Below are positions 1-7,895 of a stretch of 64,000 nt of DNA, in pieces. The notes under the pieces are model-generated. The model searched no databases, was not told the origin of the DNA, and saw only the letters and a list, made by a program, of their open reading frames with translations. Position numbers and translations under genes: made by a program. The stretch's first letter is position 1; every line of letters begins with the position of its first letter. Source of the DNA: Anaerovorax sp. IOR16 (GTDB taxonomy: Bacteria; Bacillota; Clostridia; Peptostreptococcales; Anaerovoracaceae); NCBI RefSeq assembly GCF_017168145.1, contig NZ_JADQTL010000011.1, positions 124,001 through 188,000 on the forward strand, written 5' to 3'.

Positions 1-84
1 GAAGTTTTAGCTGTGGGTGAAACAATTACAACAAAAACAACTACCTTTAATTCAGACGGTAGTATTACGGAGGTGATTTCATAA
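1..84 (+). CDS. 3' end of a phage tail/fibre gene (partial)
   Basis: The window opens inside an open frame that runs from base 1 to a TAA at 82-84, giving the last 27 residues of a protein (ending DGSITEVIS). The TAA overlaps the ATG of the next gene by one base, as in tightly packed phage operons. The end is Thr-rich and resembles the C-termini of phage tail-fibre or baseplate proteins, but too little is present for a family call. That it is phage-derived is inferred from the genes that follow. Confidence 0.5.
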   Translation, partial: EVLAVGETITTKTTTFNSDGSITEVIS

Positions 85-950
85 TGAGTTGGGCAGAAGT
101 AAAAAAGATAAATAGCAATATAAAAAAAACAATTACTGAACAAATTCAATCTATGTCGACACAAAGTATACTCGCTACTAAAAACGAAACTTTTATAGTG
201 CCTATAAGTGGCAACTATCGTATAACATGTATAGGACGTGGCGGCAACGGAGCTAGTGGCAAAAAAGCTACAGCATTAAGCGGTAAAAGAACCACCGATC
301 AACACACTGCATCAGGCGGTGAAGGCGGTGGCGGTGGTGGTGCTGCTCAGTCCGTGATACATTTGGAGGCCGGTCAAAATATCGTAATCACCGTAAATGA
401 CGCAGTGTCGTCATTTGGTAATCTTCTTACGGCTACGGCTGGTGCTAATGCAACCGAGACATCTATTGGAGTAGGAGGAACGGCTTCGGGAGGAAATGTA
501 TTTAATTCTAATGGAGCCAATGGTGGAGAGCATGCATCAACGCTTGGCGGCAATGGAGGTACTGCTGGATTTATTGACGGGATTAACAGCGGTGGAGTCG
601 GCGGAATAGGAGGAAAGTCTCGTAATTATCCGGCTGTTGGAGGTAAAGGTGGTGACGGTGGTAAAGGATTTTTTAATGTTCCTTTATGCTTCGGGGTAGG
701 TGTTGGTATTGATCAAGTTGTCGCTGGATCTGGTGCCAACGGGGCCACTGGAAGCATGAATGATGTTGGATTAATAAACGGTAAGGCTGGCGGGAAGAGT
801 ATGATATTTCCTGATTCTAATGTATCAGCGGGTGGCGGTAGTGGAAGCGTAGAATCGGGGAATTATGGTATTGGTGAAGGCGGTGGCGGTGGTGGCGGTG
901 GCGGATTTGGCGGCGCCGGCTGCGTTATTATTAGTTACGTATTAGTCTAG
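84..950 (+). CDS. Glycine-rich phage tail fibre/receptor-binding-like protein
   Basis: 288 aa. An N-terminal stretch of about 35 residues is followed by a region dominated by Gly (GGEGGGGGGAA near residue 80, repeated GGNGG and GGKGGDGG motifs, and a run of nine Gly near residue 273) that ends in a hydrophobic CVIISYVLV. This fits the glycine-rich domain found at the tips of phage tail fibres and in some tail proteins, where Gly-rich loops form the host-contact surface. The ATG overlaps the preceding stop, and a strong GGAGGTGA Shine-Dalgarno lies 7 nt upstream. Family placement rests on composition and context rather than a catalytic motif. A role in host recognition is inference. Confidence 0.65.
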   Translation: MSWAEVKKINSNIKKTITEQIQSMSTQSILATKNETFIVPISGNYRITCIGRGGNGASGKKATALSGKRTTDQHTASGGEGGGGGGAAQSVIHLEAGQNIVITVNDAVSSFGNLLTATAGANATETSIGVGGTASGGNVFNSNGANGGEHASTLGGNGGTAGFIDGINSGGVGGIGGKSRNYPAVGGKGGDGGKGFFNVPLCFGVGVGIDQVVAGSGANGATGSMNDVGLINGKAGGKSMIFPDSNVSAGGGSGSVESGNYGIGEGGGGGGGGGFGGAGCVIISYVLV

Positions 951-961
951 GAGGCAGTATA

Positions 962-1267
962 ATGTATGCAATTTTAAAAAAACCCGAAAATATTATTAGG
1001 GCATTTGAAGCAAGAAGCAATCCGTTAAAAGAATTGGTTGTTCCGGAATTTGAGAATTTATATATCCCCATTGAAAAAAATTATAACCTTAAAGTCGGCG
1101 ATATATGGTGTGAAGCTACTTCTACTTGGGAGATAGTTCCTATGCCAGAGCAGGATACGGTGCCGGTAGAACTTGTAGCAAAGCCGAATCAGCCGATAAA
1201 CTCTAAAGTAGCTCAAATGATTTCTGATTTACAAGCAGATATGGTTATTGCGGGGGTGATAAAATGA
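962..1267 (+). CDS. Small phage tail-module protein, unknown function
   Basis: 101 aa, ATG start behind AGGAGG. It has no signal peptide or membrane segment. The sequence is a short acidic protein with a Trp-containing segment near residues 48-58 (IWCEATSTWEIV) and a Pro-rich linker before a helical end. Its position directly after the Gly-rich fibre protein and before an XkdX-like gene is where phages often carry fibre-assembly chaperones or small baseplate proteins. I do not recognise the family. Its stop overlaps the next ATG, so the two are translationally coupled. Confidence 0.6.
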   Translation: MYAILKKPENIIRAFEARSNPLKELVVPEFENLYIPIEKNYNLKVGDIWCEATSTWEIVPMPEQDTVPVELVAKPNQPINSKVAQMISDLQADMVIAGVIK

Positions 1268-1398
1268 GTTGGTATGAAAAGTACATGCACAATTTAGTAG
1301 ACATAACTACTATTGATAAGCTAGTTACTGCTAACAAACTAACTGAGGAAGAAAAGAGAAAAATGATTGCAGATAGACTAGCACAGTATGGATATTAA
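1264..1398 (+). CDS. XkdX-like small phage protein
   Basis: 44 aa starting MSWYEKYMHNLVDITTIDK and ending DRLAQYGY. Length, the early Trp-x-x-Lys pattern, the internal Leu-Thr-Glu-Glu-Glu segment and its place at the end of a tail-fibre module match XkdX-family proteins (PBSX-like prophages). The function of that family is not established; some members sit between fibre and lysis genes. Its ATG overlaps the TGA of the preceding gene by three bases (ATGA). It is the last intact gene before a decayed stretch. Confidence 0.55.
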   Translation: MSWYEKYMHNLVDITTIDKLVTANKLTEEEKRKMIADRLAQYGY

Positions 1399-1448
1399 AA
1401 AGATATACTTAACATTTGATTAATTATGGTAAAATCAAAATAATTAGT

Positions 1449-1480
1449 AGATAAGAAATATAATGTTATATTTCTTATCT
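1449..1480. repeat. 32-nt near-perfect palindrome
   Basis: Bases 1449-1463 are exactly complementary to 1466-1480, leaving a 2-nt centre: a 15-bp perfect inverted repeat, AT-rich. No T-tract follows, so it is not a normal intrinsic terminator on the + strand. It lies just downstream of the last intact gene of the first tail module. A second, GC-rich hairpin (CCACCTG at 1498-1504 pairing with CAGGTGG at 1510-1516) follows it. Confidence 0.7.
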
Positions 1481-1506
1481 TGAATTGTTAATACAGTCCA
1501 CCTGAT

Positions 1507-1815
1507 ATGCAGGTGGGAAAACAAGATGTTTCAGAAATAATTATTAATGTTGATGATTTTTCGGATTATGACGAAATACATTTTTTCAACTAATTAAAAA
1601 ATTTTGATGCTAATACTGTGGAAATTCGACTATATTAATTAGATCCTAATGACACAATTATAGGGAGTACGGATTATTTTACTAAAAGCTCTAACGAACA
1701 GTGTTAGGAAATTAAAAATAGCCCTATATAATCCAGATGATAAAATTAAAGCTGGGTATTCCGTGATACTTGGGGGATGGGGAAATTATAATGAAACGAT
1801 GTATTATAAACCATA
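1507..1815 (+). pseudogene. Decayed phage tail/baseplate gene fragment
   Basis: Reading from ATG 1507 gives MQVGKQDVSEIIINVDDF and then stop codons. Continuing across stops and small frame changes recovers coherent pieces: VEIRLY, LDPNDTIIGSTDYFTKSS, and LKIALYNPDDKIKAGYSV followed by ETMYYKP, ending in tandem TAA codons near 1813. The pieces read as one ancestral phage structural protein of about 100 residues or more. Damage is by in-frame stops and at least one indel, unlike the single homopolymer indels elsewhere in the window, so this looks like genuine decay. A family name is not justified. Confidence 0.5.
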
Positions 1816-1998
1816 ATAACGTATATTATGAAACATTTACATAAGAAATCAAAGCAAAAGTGAATGCTGAACAAGAAAATTAGACAGTCTAAAACCATTA
1901 CAGGAAGAAATTCAGAAAGCCGAATTTGAATTGCAAGCAATTAATCTATTACAGGAGGTAGGATTGTTTGAGTATCATAAACGAGAAGTTGATTAATG
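1816..1998 (+). pseudogene. Decayed small phage protein
   Basis: A second broken frame. Pieces YYETFT, EIKAKVNAEQEN and, after a frame change, LKPLQEEIQKAEFELQ and AINLLQEVGLFEYHKREVD end at a TAA at 1996-1998. The Lys/Glu-rich helical composition resembles short phage proteins found downstream of tail fibres. Several stops (TAA and TAG) interrupt it, so no functional product is expected. Boundaries are approximate. Confidence 0.4.
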
Positions 1999-2147
1999 AA
2001 TATACTGTTTTGGTAATGGCAAAAAAGATAGCTTTAGAGTAAGTACCAGAAACAAAGGTAACATTAGAAGATAGAACAAAGTCAACTATTAAAAAAGAAG
2101 TTGAGATTGAGATTGCTAAAAGAACAATCGAGGCTTTACAAGCGTAA
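1968..2147 (+). pseudogene. Small phage protein broken by an internal TAA
   Basis: A TTG at 1968 lies 9 nt behind AGGAGG (1953-1958) and opens a frame MSIINEKLINEYTVLVMAKK. A single TAA at 2040-2042 interrupts it (a C-to-T change from CAA would explain it). The same frame continues VPETKVTLEDRTK to a TAA at 2145-2147. The pattern of a short Tyr-x-x-Leu-Val helix followed by a Val-Pro segment resembles the small proteins that follow tail-fibre genes in clostridial prophages. Length if intact would be 59 aa. Confidence 0.45.
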
Positions 2148-2416
2148 TTTAAAAACATGATTAATCAGCGCGCAATAAGGCGTGTTTTTAATTTTTAGGG
2201 TATAAGTTTATGACTCAAGAGCAGGTGAATTATAAAATAACTTACAATTTTGGAAGTTATAAATTAAAAAGGAGTAGTAATGTTTTTTATGAAGAATAAC
2301 ATACGTGGAAGCCCTATTTATAAAAATTTAGTAACATTTTAAGAGATTTAACTTATTTATTTGTTTTTTAAAAAAATATTAGTAATTATTATTAAATAAA
2401 AAGAGAGGATTAAAAA
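2148..2416. other. AT-rich gene-free stretch with a possible gene remnant
   Basis: No intact gene is visible. An ATG near 2210 opens a 29-residue frame (starting MTQEQVNYKITYN) that stops at TAA. The same frame continues with coding-like pieces (HTWKPYL, NILRDL) across further stops, so it may be another decayed small gene. The last 40 bases before 2417 carry the AGAGAGGA ribosome-binding site of the major tail protein. I see no convincing terminator or promoter between the two tail modules. Confidence 0.3.
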
Positions 2417-2974
2417 ATGGAAAATAAAGTACAATTCGGATTATCAAACGTATATTATGCTGAAGTGACAGAGCAGAACGGTGTTACTACATATGGGAAA
2501 CCATTCAAAGGAGAGGGTGCTGTATCTATGACAGCTACACCAACCAATACAGAGGTTAAATTTGAAGCAGATAATAACCCAAATTATTTCGTAAATTATG
2601 CAAACGATGGCTATACATTAGAACTCAGTATGGCTACTATTAGCGATGAATTTAAAACAAAGTTCTTAGGCTATAAAATGGATAAGAATGGATTGATTGC
2701 AGAAGACACTTCAAGCATTGCAAAGCCGTTTGCACTAATGTTTGAGGTTGGTGGAGATGCAGAGGCTGTGAGATGCATCTATTATAGATGTACGGCAGGT
2801 CGTCCAACCTTAGCTCCTAAGACAGGGACAACACCAGAAGCGCAGGTTGTTCCAGTAACGGTAGGAAAACCAGCAGATAGTCAGTATTCGTTTGCATATT
2901 GCAGAAAAACAGAAAACCCTACTGCCTATGATGAATGGTATAATACGGTTCAAAAGTTTGTTGAAGGAGTATAA
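2417..2974 (+). CDS. Phage major tail (tube) protein, phi13 type
   Basis: 185 aa. The start MENKVQFGLSNVYYAEVTE, the segment AVSMTATPTNTEVKFEADN and the late segment PALMFEVGG/RCIYYRCTAGRP-type pattern are characteristic of the phi13-type major tail protein that polymerises into the tail tube of siphophages. Full family length. ATG start behind AGAGAGGA. It is followed by the tail-assembly chaperone and tape measure genes in canonical order. No capsid, portal, terminase or head-tail connector genes precede it in this window, which is unusual for an intact prophage. Confidence 0.85.
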   Translation: MENKVQFGLSNVYYAEVTEQNGVTTYGKPFKGEGAVSMTATPTNTEVKFEADNNPNYFVNYANDGYTLELSMATISDEFKTKFLGYKMDKNGLIAEDTSSIAKPFALMFEVGGDAEAVRCIYYRCTAGRPTLAPKTGTTPEAQVVPVTVGKPADSQYSFAYCRKTENPTAYDEWYNTVQKFVEGV

Positions 2975-2977
2975 CTC

Positions 2978-3355
2978 ATGCAGGCATTAACCAAAACAAT
3001 TATGATTGATAATAAGCCCGTTAAATTTCGAGCCAGTGCATTGGTTTTACGAATTTATCGAATTAAATTTCATAGGGATATTATGCAGGATCTTGTAAAA
3101 TTGAAAGCCGCCCATAAAGCTAAGATAGAGGATGGAATTGATTTTGAAGTAATTGATCTAGAGATATTTGAAAACATCGCTTACACAATGGCTTATCATG
3201 CAGATAATTCTATCGGAAGTGTAGAGGATTGGTTGGATCAATTCGGAACATTTTCAATTTATGAAGTATTACCTGAGATTTTAGGATTGTGGATTGAAAA
3301 TGAAATGTCTACAGTTGAATCTAAAAAAAAACAAAATCAAATGGCAGGGAATTAA
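2978..3355 (+). CDS. Phage tail assembly chaperone (gpG-like)
   Basis: 125 aa, starting only 3 bases after the tail-protein stop. Position between major tail protein and tape measure, length, and mixed alpha-helical composition match the tail assembly chaperone that coats the tape measure during tail building. Its last codons run through a nine-A tract (3323-3331) and end at TAA 3353-3355. A second ORF in another frame (reaching 3533) overlaps this end, the arrangement seen when a gpG/gpGT pair is produced by ribosomal frameshifting. No domain motif is diagnostic by eye; the call rests on synteny and the overlap. Confidence 0.75.
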   Translation: MQALTKTIMIDNKPVKFRASALVLRIYRIKFHRDIMQDLVKLKAAHKAKIEDGIDFEVIDLEIFENIAYTMAYHADNSIGSVEDWLDQFGTFSIYEVLPEILGLWIENEMSTVESKKKQNQMAGN

Positions 3356-3533
3356 CCACCCCGCTTTTTTATTGCGGTGCTTGCAGTTAGGCATCCCCCT
3401 TTCGGAGCTGGGGGATGTCACTGTAGGTGAAATTATTGATACATTTATTGAGCGCAGCAATGATGATATAGAATACGATGAAGTTGAAATATTAGATGGC
3501 AATGAAGCGCTTAAGTTCTTGGGGGTGAATTGA
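3294..3533 (+). CDS. Second ORF of the tail assembly chaperone (gpT-like, frameshift candidate)
   Basis: The frame open to 3533 overlaps the end of the chaperone gene. From its first ATG it would be 79 aa, but that ATG has no ribosome-binding site, and the first residues (MKMKCLQLNLKKNK) merely retranslate the upstream gene. The coding-like part begins after the A9 tract: INHPAFLLRCLQLGIPLSEL and then GEIIDTFIERSNDD, typical of the C-terminal T domain in Firmicutes siphophages. Reaching it from the upstream frame needs a +1 or -2 shift; a -1 shift meets a stop near 3388. Expression as a fusion is therefore likely, as independent initiation is not supported. Confidence 0.6.
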   Translation: MKMKCLQLNLKKNKIKWQGINHPAFLLRCLQLGIPLSELGDVTVGEIIDTFIERSNDDIEYDEVEILDGNEALKFLGVN

Positions 3534-5300
3534 TTGGCTGAAAAAATAAATAAATTAAAAGTAGAAATAGATGGTAATGTTAAGCCGCTGGAAAAAGCTT
3601 TAAAAGGTGCAAATACAATCATTAAAGGTGTAGAAAATGAGCTTCAAAAAGTAGAATTACTTTTAAAGTTTGATCCGAATCATACGGAGCTGTTAGCTCA
3701 GAAACAGTTACTTTTAACGAAAAACATCGAAGCTACAACAGACAAATTAGATACTTTTAAATTAGCGGCAGAACAAGTAAAAGAAAAAATGGATGTTGGT
3801 AAAGTTTCAGTAGAGCAATATAGAGCATTGCAAAGGGAAATTATTTCGACCGAGCAAAGTCTTAGAAGTTTAGAATCGGCTACGGAAGAGAGTGGTGAAA
3901 AATTCAATTTACTAGGTGATGAAAACTTTAATAAAAACATTCAGGCAGCAAGTATTGGAATTGCAGGGGAATTAGTTGGAGCCTTGGGAAATGCTGCTGT
4001 CCAAGCTGGGGTTGCAGCCGAAGGTATTAATAATCTATCAAAAGAGACCGGTTTATCTACGGATGAAATACAAAAATTACAGTATGCCAGTGATAAGATT
4101 GGTATTTCTATGGATACGTTGACAGGATCCATGGGAACACTTACTACGAATATGGCTGATGCACAAAAAGGAACAGGTGATGCAAAGGCTGCTTTTGAGA
4201 AGCTAGGGGTTAGTTTTAAAGATGATTTGACTGGTGAGCTACGAGACAGCCAAGAAGTATTCGATGATGCAATGTTAGCTTTGAGTGGCGTAGCCGATGA
4301 GAGCGAGCGAAATGCTTTATCAATGCAAATATTTGGTGAATCAGCAGAAAACCTAAATCCTCTTATTATGGGTGGGGCAGAAAGTCTGAAACAGATGGGT
4401 GATGAAGCAGAAAGAACCGGACTTATTATGTCAGAAGATACGTTGAATGCAGCCAATGATTTTAATTTAGCACTTGATAATATAAAATTGCTTGGCTCTG
4501 AAGCGTTTATGCAACTTGGAGCTACAATAGCAACAGAACTGCTTCCGTATATAGAAACGGCTTTAGGTATACTTGAAAGCGTGATTGTATGGTTTACAGA
4601 TAACAGTGAAGCGATCTTAGGTTGGGTAATTGCATTAGGGACAGGTTTAGCTGCATTAAATGTTGTAATAATGATACAAAATATGGTAGAAGCTTTTCTT
4701 TCTTTTAAAAAAGTATTATTGGGAGCAAAGTCAGCGCAAGACTTGTTCAATTTAGCCATGAAAAATAATGCGATTGGGTTAGTGGTTGCTGCTATTGCAG
4801 GATTAATTGCCGGAATTATTTATCTTTGGAAGACAAACGAGGATTTTAGAGATGCAATTCTAAATATATGGGACGGCATAAAAAAAGGAATCAAAGGTAC
4901 TATCGATTTTTTGATGAATCCAATTGGTACTATAATAAAAAATATCAAAGAGGTAATTAAATGGGCAGGAAAGATTGGATTGATAAATTCTGATGAAGAG
5001 AAAGAATCAAAAAAAAGCAAACAAAAGAAATTATCTGGTATGGCTAATGGTGGCAGCATTTCAAAAGGTACAGCTTTGGTTGGAGAAAACGGTCCGGAGT
5101 TACTAACTATGGGATTTGGAGTTGCAAAAGTCACTCCGCTTGGATTAGGAGGAACTAGCGATTTAGCTAATGAAATTGCAAGTAAAATCAGTGCAAAAGG
5201 TGGAGATACTTATAACTTCTATAGTCCAAAAGCATTAACTCCTTCGGAAAGTGCAAAACAAATGAAGAATGCGCAAAAAGCGCTAATGTTAGGGTTTTAG
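3534..5300 (+). CDS. Phage tail tape measure protein
   Basis: 588 aa, TTG start directly after the preceding TGA, with GGGGGTGA upstream. The first 130 residues are a charged coiled coil (KLKVEIDGNVKPLEKALKGA onward). A globular region with an ETGLSTDEIQKLQYAS motif, common in tape measure proteins, follows. Two hydrophobic segments lie near residues 358-386 and 413-433, and the C-terminal GENGPELLTMG motif is typical of the family. The protein sets tail length and is threaded into the host at infection. At 588 aa it is short for a siphophage and would predict a tail of only about 80-90 nm by the usual 1.5 angstrom per residue rule. Confidence 0.85.
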   Translation: MAEKINKLKVEIDGNVKPLEKALKGANTIIKGVENELQKVELLLKFDPNHTELLAQKQLLLTKNIEATTDKLDTFKLAAEQVKEKMDVGKVSVEQYRALQREIISTEQSLRSLESATEESGEKFNLLGDENFNKNIQAASIGIAGELVGALGNAAVQAGVAAEGINNLSKETGLSTDEIQKLQYASDKIGISMDTLTGSMGTLTTNMADAQKGTGDAKAAFEKLGVSFKDDLTGELRDSQEVFDDAMLALSGVADESERNALSMQIFGESAENLNPLIMGGAESLKQMGDEAERTGLIMSEDTLNAANDFNLALDNIKLLGSEAFMQLGATIATELLPYIETALGILESVIVWFTDNSEAILGWVIALGTGLAALNVVIMIQNMVEAFLSFKKVLLGAKSAQDLFNLAMKNNAIGLVVAAIAGLIAGIIYLWKTNEDFRDAILNIWDGIKKGIKGTIDFLMNPIGTIIKNIKEVIKWAGKIGLINSDEEKESKKSKQKKLSGMANGGSISKGTALVGENGPELLTMGFGVAKVTPLGLGGTSDLANEIASKISAKGGDTYNFYSPKALTPSESAKQMKNAQKALMLGF

Positions 5301-5308
5301 GTGAGAAC

Positions 5309-6192
5309 ATGATTACGAATATTATATTAGAGAATGTTGAACTTAATAAGAAAATAGAAATTGGAAATGACCGAATTGGATATGTTCTAGGTCTTGTAGA
5401 TTTTGGTCAAGCACCGGCTGTTCAAAATACTACAAATTACATTAATCTAGTTGGTGCACAAGTTATGTCAACACGTCTGGAATCAAGAAGTATTAATATA
5501 AAAGGGGCTATTTTTGATGTTGGGTTGAGTGTTTCAGATAAAAAACGTGAATTAAATCGAATTGTAAATCCAAATCATACTCTAGCGATTCAGTACAAAA
5601 AATATAAGATATATGCAAAAGCGAATTCATCGATTGCTTATGCAACTGAAAGAATAAAAAATGGAAAGAACTTTTGTGAATTTTTAATTCAATGTACAGC
5701 GTTCGATCCAGTGTTTCGAAGAATAAAAGAAGAAGTTGTTTGTAATTCAAATATAGGACCAATATCACTTTTTCCTTTGCAAATACCATCTTCAAAAGGC
5801 ATATGCTTTGGTAAACTTGCAAAAATTTCGGTTGCGAATGTTCCAAATGATGGTGATGTGGACGCTGGATTTGTTATTCGTTTTATTGCAGAGGAAGGAG
5901 ATGTTATTAACCCAACTATTACTAACAATAAAACAGGAGATTCTATTCAAATAATAGCAAATATGGCTCAAGGAGATATCATTGAAGTATCTACTGTACC
6001 AGGAAATAAGTATGCCAAATATATTCGAGGAAAAAGTGAAGTGGATATATTTAAAATATTACAAAGAGTTCTACTTTGAGTATGACGCTTGGTGCTGGAA
6101 TAAATAATATATCTGTCAGTGCTGCAAAAAATGAATCTAATTTAAATAGTGTAATTAAGTTTACGCCTTTGTATTTGGAGGTGCAAGAATAA
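5309..6192 (+). pseudogene. Distal tail protein (Dit), frame broken near the C-terminus
   Basis: The first frame (5309-6079, 256 aa) starts MITNIILENVELNKKIEIGN and has the layout of siphophage distal tail proteins: an N-terminal ring domain with a conserved LxxxLN-x-x-P region near residue 90, then a jelly-roll-like C-terminal domain. It stops prematurely at TGA 6077-6079. The true C-terminus (LSMTLGAGINNISVSAAKNE to LYLEVQE) is present in another frame and ends with TAA 6190-6192, overlapping the next ATG. One extra T in the GTT run at 6068-6070 would restore 294 aa (RVSTLSMTLG). This is probably a sequencing or recent mutation event rather than decay. Confidence 0.75.
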
Positions 6193-7895
6193 TGGAAATC
6201 TATATTCTTGATGCAAACCTTAATCGTGTAGGTATGGTAGATGTGTATGAATCCTTTAGTTGGACGACATCTTATAATGATATAGGTTCGTTTGAGTTAC
6301 ATTGTGGAATGCAATATTTTAATTTATTACAAACAGATATGCTTCTTCAAAACTCAAAGGATAATAAACATAATGGAGTCATTGAATATGTGGCAAAAGA
6401 AACAAATGAGGATGGTATTGAAACTTTAGTTGTAAAAGGAAGAATGGCAGAAATCTTACTTGAACGCAGAGTTGCTCTTGGAGATTATGTTTTTGAGTCT
6501 GCACAACCGGCTCAAATTGCGTGTAACCTTATTGAAAGGAATGCAATAGAACCGAATGAAAGGAAAATTACTTTCTTGGAAATAGGAAATGTGGTGAATG
6601 CAGATGGAGGTACGGTTAATTATGGTTGTTCGAATGAGCAAGTATTAACAGCAATAAAAGATATATGTCAAGAAATCATTTGTTGGATTTAATCTTCGAG
6701 TTGATGATGAAAAGAAAAAATTAATTTTTGATACCTATAAGGGGATAAATCGTACAGAAGAAGATAATACAGTTACTAAAATTCATGAAAAAACAACGAA
6801 TAACATAATTGAAAATGGGATGTTTACTAATGGATTAAATGGATGGACTCAAGTAGCTGGCGGTGAGAATTATAAAGGGGTGCCAGTATTATCTGTAGAG
6901 TCTCAACTGTTTAAAAAGGTAAAACTTCAAGATAGACGTGCAGAATATGATGACCAAGGTGAGTTTCAAAAATGGGTATACTTTTGGCGTAAATCTGGAT
7001 ATGTATATAAAAACTTGTCTTTAAAAAGCAATCATATTTATTATTTAAGAGTACGATGTGATAATCCAACAGATTCAGTATTGGGTTATGGTATTATGGA
7101 CAATGCAAATGGATGCACTTTTTCAGTAAACAGAACGATTGGAATGCAGAATTATAATGCACTTTATGTACCTGAACGAACAGGAGCGTATAAATTTGCA
7201 TTAGCTTATGGTGAATTACCAGAGGAGCATAATTTAGCTGTTTATACAGAATATGCACTTATAATTGATTTAACAGAAACCTTTGGCATTGGAAAAGAAC
7301 CCGGACTTGAGTGGTGTTGTAAAAATATTTACTACGAAAATGATTGGAGATATAAGGTGGAAATTATAGAATTCATCCCAAATAATATAGAACCACTTGT
7401 TTTTAGTCGTGATCGAGATACGTTAATTGATTTGCAGTATATAAAAATATTAGTAACGAATAACTTTATATATGTTAAAGGGGAAGATATTGATACAATA
7501 GTATCTTCTGCCAATCAAACAGGTCTATTCCGTAAAGAACGTTATTTAGATTTATCTAGTTCTGTTCCTAGGAAGACGGATGGTGTCATGATACCAGAAG
7601 TAAGCTATATAGCGATGTTAAAAAATAATGCGAATGCTACTTTACGTAAGCTTGTAGTGAATGAAATAATTGAAGGGAATTTATACCTGCTAAGCAATAA
7701 ACAGTTTGGCAGGGATTTTATTTAGGAGACATTGTCAACTGCGTTGACCAACATATAGGGTTTTCTGTAAATCTTCGTATTAGTAGTGCAACGCAGGTAT
7801 GGGACATGAATGGGTATCAAATAACTATTACATTAGGTGATGATATGCCAGATATTTACGAGACAATGAAATTAGTATCGAAAGGAGCAAAATAA
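6192..7895 (+). pseudogene. Phage tail-associated protein (siphovirus ReqiPepy6 Gp37-like), two frameshifts
   Basis: The frame 6192-6692 (MEIYILDANLNRVGMVDVYE) is typical of Gp37-like tail proteins that follow Dit and form the tail tip. It breaks near 6681-6684: the continuation GFNLRVDDEKKKLIFDTYKG lies one base on and runs to 7725, and the final part (FYLGDIVNCVDQHIGFSVNL) is back in the first frame, ending at TAA 7893-7895. One T removed at TGTTGGA and one T added in the GATTTTATT run would give 567 aa, the expected length. A central segment (WTQVAGGENY onward, near residue 215) looks like a carbohydrate-binding-type insert. The stop overlaps the next ATG. Confidence 0.7.

Noticed and set aside
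3941-4759. A 272-codon minus-strand frame opposite the tape measure gene.
   Set aside because: Shadow of a long real gene. Composition is unnatural (Ser/Ala/Ile-rich), and no start signal is present.
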